Position numbers and translations under genes: made by a program. Positions 1 through 5,610 of a stretch of 5,729 nucleotides of DNA are shown here, piece after piece; position 1 is the stretch's first letter; the number at the start of each line of letters is the position of its first letter. Where the stretch lies: positions 1-5,729 of the forward strand of contig VAUM01000112.1 of the NCBI GenBank assembly GCA_005774595.1, written 5' to 3'. The notes beneath the pieces are model-generated. The model saw nothing but the letters and a program-made list of their open reading frames with translations, had not been told where the DNA came from and searched no databases. The DNA comes from Actinomycetota bacterium. GTDB lineage: Bacteria; Actinomycetota; Coriobacteriia; Anaerosomatales; D1FN1-002.

Positions 1-743
1 CTCGTGCACTGCGCGCCGCAACCGGAGCGCGTCGCCGGACCCATGCAGAGTACGCCCTGCTCGAGCAGGCACCACTCGGGCTCCGGGACGAACTCGTGGA
101 AGCGGCGGAAGCCGGCGACTCGCGTGTTGCGCTTGGGCAGCGTGCACTCGTCGCACACGCACCGGTCGCCGGCGCCCGCGATCGCGGGAGCGGGCGGCAG
201 GGCCCCGCTGACGAACGCAGTGAGCACCTCCCACACGCGCTCGCCCACCGGCGGGCAGCCGGGGATGGTGTAGTCGACCGGCACGACACCGGCGAGCGGC
301 AGCACGCGCGGGAGCATCGCCGGGACGCCCGCCGTCTCGGCGCCCTCCGCCGCGGGCCGCGGGATGGCGGCGCCGGGGTCGGTGGACTCGGTCGAGAACG
401 CGCGCGCCATGAGCGCCTCGGCGCCGTACAGGTCGCCGAGGCCGACCACGCCGCCGAACGACGAACACGCGCCGAAGCCGACGAGCACCTTGCTCTTGGC
501 GCGCAGCAGCTTCGCGACGTGCGCGTTCTCCTCGGTGCGGATCGCGCCGTTGAACAGCGTGAGGTCGATCTCGCCGTCGGGCATCGCCTCGATGTCGGCG
601 TACTTGAGGTCGACGATAGTCGGCCAGAAGACGATGTCGGCAGCCTCGATGAGCTCGAGCAGGTGCGCCTCGATCTCGAGCATCGCGATGTCGCAGCCGC
701 CGCACCCGGCAGCGCTGTACGCGGCGACCTTCGCCTTGCTCAC
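1..743 (-). CDS. mvhG: F420-non-reducing (Mvh-type) hydrogenase small subunit, 3' end beyond left edge
   Basis: The first 247 residues of an MvhG/VhuG-like protein. It is the iron-sulfur small subunit that relays electrons between a [NiFe] large subunit and MvhD/heterodisulfide reductase. Visible cysteines: a CGGC motif (C14, C17), GACSS (C93) and PGCPP (C163), which are the expected ligands of the proximal cluster. A cysteine-rich C-terminal part follows, with CVCDEC (195-200), C225, C233 and GCGAQC (C242, C246), which would hold further [4Fe-4S] clusters. There is no twin-arginine signal peptide, so a cytoplasmic protein is expected. The start is a GTG whose last bases overlap the mvhD stop (GTGA), with GGAGGT 6 nt upstream, so translation is probably coupled to mvhD. 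The family is about 300 residues long, so roughly 50-60 residues are missing at the edge. Homologous small subunits also serve in related oxidoreductases, so hydrogenase function depends on an unseen large subunit. Confidence 0.88.
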   Translation of the reverse strand, partial: MSKAKVAAYSAAGCGGCDIAMLEIEAHLLELIEAADIVFWPTIVDLKYADIEAMPDGEIDLTLFNGAIRTEENAHVAKLLRAKSKVLVGFGACSSFGGVVGLGDLYGAEALMARAFSTESTDPGAAIPRPAAEGAETAGVPAMLPRVLPLAGVVPVDYTIPGCPPVGERVWEVLTAFVSGALPPAPAIAGAGDRCVCDECTLPKRNTRVAGFRRFHEFVPEPEWCLLEQGVLCMGPATRSGCGAQCT

Positions 744-1168
744 GAGGCCACCTCCGCGTCATCGCACGCGCGGATGGGCCCGAGGGTGCGGACCTGCTCG
801 GTCATCTCAGCGACGAGGTCCGCGTACTTGGCGCTCTCGGACGCGCTCACCCACTCGAGGCGCAGGCGGCCCGGATCGATGCCCAGTTGCTCGACCATCC
901 GCTTGAGGAGCGGGAAGCGGCCCATCGCCTTGCAGTTGCCGTTGAGGTAGTGGCAGTCGCCCGGGTGGCAGCCGCAGACGAGCACGCCGTCGAAGCCGCG
1001 GGCGAACGCGTCGAGGACGAAGGTGGGGTCGACGCGGCCCGTGCACATGACGCGCACGACCTCGACGTTGGGAGGGTACGCCGTGCGCGATTGCCCGGCG
1101 CCGTCGGCGCCCGAGTACGCACACCAGTTGCACAACAGGCCGAGAATCCTCGGCTCGAAATCCGGCAT
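740..1168 (-). CDS. mvhD: Methyl-viologen-reducing hydrogenase delta subunit (MvhD/FlpD family)
   Basis: A 142-residue protein with the signature motifs of the MvhD/FlpD family: CNWCAYSGAD near residues 13-22, then CTGRVDP, and GVLVCGCHPGDCHY in the middle. The conserved cysteines are known in this family to hold a [2Fe-2S] cluster. MvhD passes electrons from the MvhA/MvhG hydrogenase to HdrA in flavin-based bifurcating complexes; in some bacteria it serves formate dehydrogenases or other donors instead. Length is typical of the stand-alone family. The ATG at 1168 is preferred over the in-frame TTG at 1186 because GGGAGAGG lies just upstream of the ATG and would be inside the gene with the TTG. 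It is the first gene of a pair with mvhG, sharing a 4-base overlap. No hdrA is seen; upstream lies an IS scar. Confidence 0.92.
   Translation of the reverse strand: MPDFEPRILGLLCNWCAYSGADGAGQSRTAYPPNVEVVRVMCTGRVDPTFVLDAFARGFDGVLVCGCHPGDCHYLNGNCKAMGRFPLLKRMVEQLGIDPGRLRLEWVSASESAKYADLVAEMTEQVRTLGPIRACDDAEVAS
750..755 (-). promoter_or_regulatory. Ribosome binding site of mvhG
   Basis: GGAGGT on the minus strand, inside the last codons of mvhD and 6 nt before the GTG start. It settles the choice of GTG at 743-741 as the mvhG start, although that start overlaps the mvhD stop codon. Confidence 0.8.
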
Positions 1169-1386
1169 CGGCCTCTCCCGTCGCAAGGGCCGACGATCGC
1201 GTCTCCCGGGGTGCCGGCCCCGTGACGCGGGTCAATAGCATCTACCAGCGACGACCGCTCGGCAAGCGACCGCCGACGAATGGCGTGTCGGTGATGCCGA
1301 CCGCACCCGACGCATCGGCGAACGGCATGCCGTCGCGCACGGGTGGGAGAGGCCGCGCGCGCGGGAGTGGTGTATGGGGGTCTGAC

Positions 1387-1408
1387 GGCCGCCCGACAAG
1401 AGGCGGCC
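1387..1408. repeat. Perfect 7-bp inverted repeat (hairpin) in the IS256 leader
   Basis: GGCCGCC (1387-1393) and GGCGGCC (1402-1408) are exact reverse complements around the 8-base loop CGACAAGA. All seven pairs are G-C. It lies 47 bases before the transposase start, just inside the presumed left end. No T-run follows on either strand, so it is not a standard intrinsic terminator. A structure shielding the transposase from outside transcription or translation is possible, as known for other IS families. Confidence 0.5.
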
Positions 1409-1445
1409 ACTGCTCCATTCTTCGAAGTCGACCAGGACTCAAGAA

Positions 1446-1452
1446 GGAGGAG
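1446..1452 (+). promoter_or_regulatory. Ribosome binding site of the transposase fragment
   Basis: GGAGGAG lies 3-5 nt before the GTG at 1456. It supports that GTG as the true transposase start, since homology begins right there and the frame upstream has no likeness to transposases. Confidence 0.7.
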
Positions 1453-1455
1453 ACA

Positions 1456-1752
1456 GTGACCGAGGACAACATCGACCGACTCGCGTGGCTTCGCAAGGCG
1501 CTCGCCGAAGGCGACGCCGACCTGATGCGCGAGATGCTGCACGTGTTCGCCGAGGAGCTCATCGGCGCGGAGACCGACTCGCTGTGCGGAGCGGACTACG
1601 GCGAGCGCAGCGACGAGCGCGTGAACTCCCGCAACGGGTACCGGGAGCGCGACTTCGACACCCGGGTCGGCACGATCGGCCTGAAGGTGCCCAAGCTCAG
1701 GAGCGGCAGGTACTTCCCGGACTGGCTGCTTCAGAACCGGCGCCGCCCCGAG
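1456..1752 (+). pseudogene. IS256-family transposase, N-terminal fragment
   Basis: About 99 codons match the N-terminal domain of IS256/Mutator transposases. Recognisable parts in order are NIDRLAWLRK (residues 5-14), a segment around LCGADYGERS (43-52), VNSRNGYRER (56-65), VPKLRSG (78-84) and YFPDWLL (86-92), followed by RRRPE. The expected continuation, the helical region and DDE catalytic core, is missing in all three frames. The open frame runs on to 2133 only because it crosses the antisense of thiD. The cause is a deletion or later rearrangement, not a simple frameshift. The retained piece keeps a good ribosome binding site, so a short protein lacking catalytic residues could be made, but nothing suggests it is used. 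Confidence 0.88.
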
Positions 1753-1768
1753 CTTCGTGTCGGCACGT

Positions 1769-2632
1769 TCATCTGGATGCCTCGGCGTTCGAGGTGGCTT
1801 GCTGATGGCACTGATCCAGGACCTGCGGCGGTGCCGTCAAGAGAGCGGCAGCGAGATCGACCTGCAGCCGTCCCCGCCCGATCCGTGCGACGGAGCGCAA
1901 CAACGCGACGAGGTCCTGCTGCGCGAGCCGCACCGCGTCCTTGGGTCGGCTTCGGGCCTCGCCTCCCTCCACCGCCCCCGCGAGGCGGCACGCGAGGGCG
2001 GTGGAGAACATGCAGCCCGTGCCCCGAGGATCGCCGATTCCCTCAAGGCACTCATGCACGAGCGTCGTCGACGTGCCGTCCGGCGCCACGAGGAGGTCAG
2101 CGGCGTGCCCCGCGTCTGCGGGCAGCCCGGTGACGAGGACATCTCCCCTGCGGCGTTCGGCGAGCAGGGCCGCTGCGGCCCCGACATCTGGACCGGTGCC
2201 GGCCAGCAGAAGCGCCTCGGCGGCGTTCGGGGTGACGACGTCCGCGAGCGGGAACAGCTCGCCGACCGCGGCACGATCGGCGAGGGCACCGCCGCTACTG
2301 CTCTCGATCACCGGGTCGACGACCACGGCGGGCGGGTGCCACGCGCGCAGGGCCTCGGCGATGATGCGCGCATTGGCCGTTGATCCCAACGCCCCGATCT
2401 TCACACCGGCCAGGGAGCCGTCCGCGGCGGCGGCGCGCAGCTGACCGCGGACAGCCTCCTCGCCGACGACCTCTGAGCCATACCACTCCGCGGAGTCCTG
2501 CGCTGTGACGACCGTCGTGACGACGACCGGTTGGAAGCCCAGACGCGCCGCGACGAAGGCGTCGAGCAGCACCCCGGCACCGACGCTCGGGTCGAGCCCG
2601 CCGACGAGGAGCATCCGAGGTCGCGAGTTCAT
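1769..2632 (-). CDS. thiD: Hydroxymethylpyrimidine / phosphomethylpyrimidine kinase
   Basis: A 287-residue ribokinase-fold enzyme. ThiD phosphorylates HMP and then HMP-P to HMP-PP, the pyrimidine donor for thiamine phosphate synthesis. Motifs seen: GGLDPSVGAG (residues 11-20; family form GSDPSGGAG), TAQDS (43-47) of the pyrimidine pocket, VVDPVIESSSGG (104-115), TPNAAEA (134-140), and DPRGTGC (201-207) with the anion-hole GTG and catalytic cysteine. The ATG overlaps the thiH stop as ATGA, so translational coupling is likely; no strong Shine-Dalgarno is seen, only a G-rich stretch. It is the last gene of the thiamine operon. The family pattern seems to end near RGRLQVDL (253-260). The remaining roughly 25 residues, with codons such as AGA and CAA, lead up to the IS fragment and may be a replaced tail. 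A close relative acting in salvage cannot be excluded. Confidence 0.9.
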   Translation of the reverse strand: MNSRPRMLLVGGLDPSVGAGVLLDAFVAARLGFQPVVVTTVVTAQDSAEWYGSEVVGEEAVRGQLRAAAADGSLAGVKIGALGSTANARIIAEALRAWHPPAVVVDPVIESSSGGALADRAAVGELFPLADVVTPNAAEALLLAGTGPDVGAAAALLAERRRGDVLVTGLPADAGHAADLLVAPDGTSTTLVHECLEGIGDPRGTGCMFSTALACRLAGAVEGGEARSRPKDAVRLAQQDLVALLRSVARIGRGRLQVDLAAALLTAPPQVLDQCHQQATSNAEASR

Positions 2633-3762
2633 GCCCCCGCCCCCGCTGCCCGGAACCCTGCGTCCCAGTCCTTCCACACCGGGTCGAAGCCCGCCGCACG
2701 GATCGACTCGCACATCTCCTCCGGGCTACGCGTGTCGTGCACCTCGAACTGCGCAAGCTCATCGGCTCCGCAAGCGTACGCACCGGGCGCGGTACGCGAA
2801 CCCGCGCTGACGTGCGTGATGCCCACGCCGAGCAGCGCGTCCCTCAGCGCGGCGGGCTCGCGGGTCGACAGCGTGAGGCCGGCGTGCGGCAGGGCGATAC
2901 GCATGGCGCAGACGAGATGCGCGAGATCGCGGTCGGAGACCGGCGAGAGCGGCATGAAGCCGCCCTCGGCCGGACGGATCCGCGGGAACGACAAGCAGAC
3001 GTGCGTCCGCCAGTCGGTCCGGGCCAGGCGCCGGGCGTGCAGCGCCATGCACACCCCGTCGAGGCGGAAGTCGCGCAGCCCGAGCAGACTGCCAAGGACG
3101 AGACGCCGCATCCCCGCCCGCGCTGCTGCCTCGGGAGCAGCGAGACGTGCGTCGAAGTCGCGCTTCCTCCCCACCGGGTGCAGCCGGGCATACAGCTCGC
3201 GGTCGTACGTCTCCTGGTAGAGCGCGAGCCCGTCGGCGCCCGCCGTCACGGCCCGTCGATACCCGTCCTCACCCAGCGGGAAGACCTCGATCGAGATGGA
3301 GGGGAAGAGTGCCGCGAGACGCCGCAGGCCATTCTCAAGATCGTCCTCGCCGAACGACGACGGCGACTCACCCGAGACCACGAGCACGTGGCGGAATCCT
3401 CGCGCGTGCAGCGCCTGCCCCTCGCGCTCGATCTCGTCGGCCGTGAGCGTTCGGCGACCCTTGGCGTTCGCTGAGCTGAGCCCGCAGTAGACGCACGCGT
3501 TGTCACACGCGTTCGAAACGTAGAGAGGGGCGAAGAGCTGCACGGTCCGGCCGAAGTGGCGCAGCGTGATCTCGCGTGCGCGCTGCGCGAGCGCCGGCAA
3601 CATCCCCGCTGCCGCCGACGAGAGCAACGCGACGGCGTCGATCGGGCCGGGGCGGGCAGCGGAGAGCGCGCGCTCGACGTCGGCCACCGTGGCGGCCTCG
3701 AGCGCGTCGGCAAGCACTGCCGGTGCATACCGCTCCAACTCCTCGGCGAACGGCGTCGTCAC
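2629..3762 (-). CDS. thiH: 2-iminoacetate synthase (tyrosine lyase), radical SAM
   Basis: 377 residues, the same length as E. coli ThiH. It cleaves tyrosine with S-adenosylmethionine to p-cresol and dehydroglycine, which ThiG uses to build the thiazole ring. The radical SAM motif is C86-x3-C90-x2-C93 within SNACDNACVYCG. VSGESP (129-134) corresponds to the SAM-binding strand after it, FPRIRP lies in the C-terminal half, and the C-terminal PVWKDWD is typical of ThiH rather than of the related HydG or CofG. The GTG start directly follows the thiG stop TAG with no spacer. Only a weak GGGGG lies upstream, so reinitiation after thiG is probable. The enzyme is oxygen-sensitive and replaces the aerobic glycine oxidase ThiO, in keeping with an anaerobic or facultative host. 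Confidence 0.96.
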   Translation of the reverse strand: MTTPFAEELERYAPAVLADALEAATVADVERALSAARPGPIDAVALLSSAAAGMLPALAQRAREITLRHFGRTVQLFAPLYVSNACDNACVYCGLSSANAKGRRTLTADEIEREGQALHARGFRHVLVVSGESPSSFGEDDLENGLRRLAALFPSISIEVFPLGEDGYRRAVTAGADGLALYQETYDRELYARLHPVGRKRDFDARLAAPEAAARAGMRRLVLGSLLGLRDFRLDGVCMALHARRLARTDWRTHVCLSFPRIRPAEGGFMPLSPVSDRDLAHLVCAMRIALPHAGLTLSTREPAALRDALLGVGITHVSAGSRTAPGAYACGADELAQFEVHDTRSPEEMCESIRAAGFDPVWKDWDAGFRAAGAGA

Positions 3763-4563
3763 CTATGCCCCCAGCAGCCCGAACAGTGGGCTCGACGCCT
3801 CCGCCGTGTCGCGCCGCGGCGCGAGCCCCGCGCGCCACGCGGAGCGCCCCGCCTCGACCGCCAGCGCGAAGGCGCGCGCCATCGCCGCGCAGTCGCTTGC
3901 CACCGCGATGGCCGTATTCACCAGCACCGCGTCAGCGCCCATCTCCATCGCCTCGGCCGCATGCGACGGCGCGCCAAGCCCGGCGTCGACGACGACCGGG
4001 ACACGTGCGTTCTCGATGATGATGCCGACCTGCTCGCGCGTCGTGACGCCCTTGTTCGTGCCGATCGGCGCCCCCAGTGGCATCACCGCGGCCGCTCCCA
4101 CGTCCTCGAGCCGCTTGGCCAGGACCGGGTCGGCGTTGATGTACGGCAGCACGGTGAATCCCTCGGCCGCGAGCATCTCGGCGGCGCGCAACGTCTCGAC
4201 GGGATCAGGCAACAGCCAGTGTGGGTCGGGCGTCACCTCGAGCTTCACCCACGGCTCGCAACCGGCCGAACGGGCGAGCCGGGCGAGGCGGACCGCCTCG
4301 TCGGCGTCGCGTGCGCCGCTGGTGTTCGGCAACAGGAGGACATCCGTCCCCTCGAGCGAGCGGGAGACCTCGTCGCCCGGGTCATCCAGATCCACGCGGC
4401 GCAGCGCCACGGTCACGACCTCGGAGCGCGACGAGGCGACGGCCTCGAGCATCGCTGTGGTCGACGGGAACTTGCCGGTGCCGAGCAGGAGGCGCGAGCC
4501 GAACGCACGGTCGCCGATGGCAAGCCGGTCGTCCGACGGAAGCACACCCAATGAGTCGCTCAT
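3763..4563 (-). CDS. thiG: Thiazole synthase
   Basis: 266 residues, slightly longer than the usual 255-260. ThiG condenses 1-deoxy-D-xylulose 5-phosphate, dehydroglycine and sulfur from the ThiS thiocarboxylate into the thiazole phosphate. The TIM-barrel motifs are all present: LLLGTGKF (25-32), LPNTSG (78-83), KLEV with K107 as the expected Schiff-base lysine, LPYINADP, PLGAPIGTNKG, VVDAGLGAPSHA and MGADAVLVNTAIA, the last ones forming the phosphate-binding sites. The short leader before AIGDRAFGSRL explains the extra length. The ATG start has a strong ribosome binding site overlapping the thiS stop, 11 bases away. It forms a functional pair with ThiH and uses ThiS as sulfur donor. Confidence 0.97.
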   Translation of the reverse strand: MSDSLGVLPSDDRLAIGDRAFGSRLLLGTGKFPSTTAMLEAVASSRSEVVTVALRRVDLDDPGDEVSRSLEGTDVLLLPNTSGARDADEAVRLARLARSAGCEPWVKLEVTPDPHWLLPDPVETLRAAEMLAAEGFTVLPYINADPVLAKRLEDVGAAAVMPLGAPIGTNKGVTTREQVGIIIENARVPVVVDAGLGAPSHAAEAMEMGADAVLVNTAIAVASDCAAMARAFALAVEAGRSAWRAGLAPRRDTAEASSPLFGLLGA

Positions 4564-4567
4564 CGCC

Positions 4568-4575
4568 CCTCCTCC
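4568..4575 (-). promoter_or_regulatory. Ribosome binding site of thiG
   Basis: GGAGGAGG on the minus strand, starting in the last base of the thiS TAG stop and ending 4 nt before the thiG ATG. The arrangement suggests ribosomes finishing thiS load directly onto thiG. Confidence 0.75.
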
Positions 4576-4772
4576 TACCCGCCGTTGACGAACCGGACGA
4601 CCTCGACACGGGCGTCCTCGGCGAGCGGCGTCGTCTCGAACGCCTCACGCGCGACGATCGTCCGCTCCAACTCGACCGCCACGCGTGCCGGATCCACCCC
4701 CAGCTCAGCGAGGAGGTCGGCGACGGTCGTCGCGCAGGTAGCACGCGGGTCGCCGTTGACATGCACCTTCAT
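4575..4772 (-). CDS. thiS: Sulfur carrier protein ThiS
   Basis: 65 residues, the usual ThiS size. The ubiquitin-like (beta-grasp) protein begins MKVHVNGD, contains TVADLLAELG in the helix, and ends in VRFVNGG. The terminal Gly-Gly is adenylated by ThiF and converted to the thiocarboxylate that gives sulfur to ThiG. Two ATGs stand six bases apart. The second (4772) is chosen because GGGAGGAG then lies at a normal distance (8 nt from GGAGG), whereas it would almost touch the first ATG (4778). It lies 28 bp after thiF and 11 bp before thiG. Its intact Gly-Gly tail makes it the working carrier, in contrast to the ThiS-like domain fused to ThiF. Confidence 0.95.
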   Translation of the reverse strand: MKVHVNGDPRATCATTVADLLAELGVDPARVAVELERTIVAREAFETTPLAEDARVEVVRFVNGG

Positions 4773-4800
4773 CCGCATCTCCTCCCGTATCCAGACGCGC

Positions 4801-5610
4801 TCACGACTCGGGGTCCGCCCCGAGAAGCAGCCGCAGCACAGCGTTCGCCTGATGATGCGCGGCCACGCCGACGCGGGGCGACATCAGCCCTGTGCCCGTC
4901 GACGCCTCGGCCGTCTCGTCACCGACGAGCCACAGGCGCGATCCAGCACGACGCGTCCGAACACTGTTCGCACCGTCCGCTCCAGCGAGTCCCGACGCCG
5001 CAACGACTGGCACGTCAGCCACCTCCGCAAGGAACGATGTCACCAGCATCGCCTTGCGCTCAGCTGCGTCGAGCGCCTCGACCATCACATCCACTCGCGC
5101 GAACAGCGCGCCGACGTTCCCCGGTGTCACCTCGATCGTGTGTGCCTCGACCGCCACGCAGGGATTCACTCGGGCGAGCGTGTCAGCGAGTGCTTCGGTC
5201 TTGCGCATGCCGATCTGGTCGGCGAAGTAGCACTGCCGGTTGAGATTCGACGGCTCCACGACATCGAAGTCAGCTAGCACCAGCCGCCCCAGTCCAACCC
5301 GCGCAAGGGCGACCGCGACGGCCGAGCCGAGCCCGCCAAGCCCGGCGATGCCGACGGTGGCATCGCGCACGCGCCCGTGCACGCCAGGCGTGTGCCGAGC
5401 GACCATCACCGCCTCGAACTCGTCTGTCGACGGGACCTCGCCGCGACGGATGAGAGCGATGGTGTCACCGTCTGCGAGCGGCGTGGACGGGCTCGCGGCG
5501 AACCCGTTGACGATGACGATGTCGGCGCCGGGCTTGACGCGGTCGCGCAGCGAGAACGCGGTCTCGCCCGGCTCGGCGTGCATCTGTCGCTCGTTCACCG
5601 TCAGCCGCAC
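4801..5610 (-). CDS. thiF: ThiS adenylyltransferase ThiF with N-terminal ThiS-like domain
   Basis: 269 residues in two parts. Residues 1-57 are a beta-grasp, ThiS-like domain beginning VRLTVNERQ and ending in DGDTIALIRRG; it has no terminal Gly-Gly. Residues about 65-269 are the E1-like adenylating domain: RHTPGVHGRV (72-81), nucleotide-binding GLGGLG (90-95), acidic D114/D116, and SNLNRQ (121-126) with the ATP-contacting Arg. It should activate the ThiS C-terminus as an acyl-adenylate. Only two cysteines (C127, C151) are seen, so the two CxxC zinc pairs and the C-terminal catalytic cysteine of E. coli ThiF are absent; this matches the shorter ThiF type of clostridia and other anaerobes. The GTG at 5610 is chosen because the beta-grasp domain starts there. 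A GGGAGG lies 10 nt upstream, and the start overlaps the end of thiC by 10 bp. Confidence 0.92.
   Translation of the reverse strand: MRLTVNERQMHAEPGETAFSLRDRVKPGADIVIVNGFAASPSTPLADGDTIALIRRGEVPSTDEFEAVMVARHTPGVHGRVRDATVGIAGLGGLGSAVAVALARVGLGRLVLADFDVVEPSNLNRQCYFADQIGMRKTEALADTLARVNPCVAVEAHTIEVTPGNVGALFARVDVMVEALDAAERKAMLVTSFLAEVADVPVVAASGLAGADGANSVRTRRAGSRLWLVGDETAEASTGTGLMSPRVGVAAHHQANAVLRLLLGADPES

Larger units (their letters stand above)
1169..1455. other. Intergenic region between mvhD and the IS256 transposase fragment
   Basis: No intact gene is seen. The promoter of mvhDG should be here, reading leftwards, but I find no convincing -35/-10 pair. From 1343 down to a TAG at 1242, the minus strand has an open frame with coding-like composition (about 27 of 33 third positions G or C), which may be the 3' remnant of a lost gene. 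The right part, from about 1363, appears to be the end and leader of an IS256 element. GGGAGAGGCCG occurs at 1345-1355 and, inverted, at 1169-1179, where it forms the mvhD ribosome binding site; this may be chance. Confidence 0.5.
1363..1752 (+). mobile_element. IS256-family insertion sequence, 5' fragment
   Basis: The left part of a Mutator-type (IS256) element: a leader and about 99 codons of transposase, out of some 400 in an intact gene. The left boundary is inferred from GGGAGTGGTGTATGGGGG at 1363-1380, which resembles a terminal repeat but cannot be paired, because no inverted copy is visible to the right. The right boundary is where transposase homology stops, after the RRRPE motif near 1752. 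The DDE catalytic domain and right terminus are absent, so the element cannot move on its own. It sits between the convergent-facing 3' end of thiD and the 5' end of mvhD. Confidence 0.7.

Noticed and set aside
96..950. Plus-strand frame opposite mvhG and mvhD
   Set aside because: The minus strand encodes two proteins with clear cysteine motifs here; the plus frame has no recognisable motif.
1207..1265. Possible mvhD promoter (TTGCCG with TAGATG, or TTGACC) and a short GC hairpin near 1207-1222
   Set aside because: Spacing and match to sigma-70-type consensus are poor, and the hairpin has only five pairs with no T-run, so neither is supported as a feature.
1222..2133. Long plus-strand open frame of about 300 codons
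   Set aside because: Only 1456-1752 resembles a protein (IS256 transposase). The 5' part is intergenic or IS leader, and the 3' part is antisense to thiD with low-complexity Pro/Arg/Ala composition.
3556..4588. Two long overlapping plus-strand frames opposite thiG and thiH
   Set aside because: They are antisense of strongly conserved genes. Their residues are mostly Arg, Ala, Ser and Pro, as expected from GC-rich shadow frames.
4221..5277. Plus-strand frames opposite thiG, thiS and thiF
   Set aside because: Antisense shadows; the minus-strand proteins are unmistakable.
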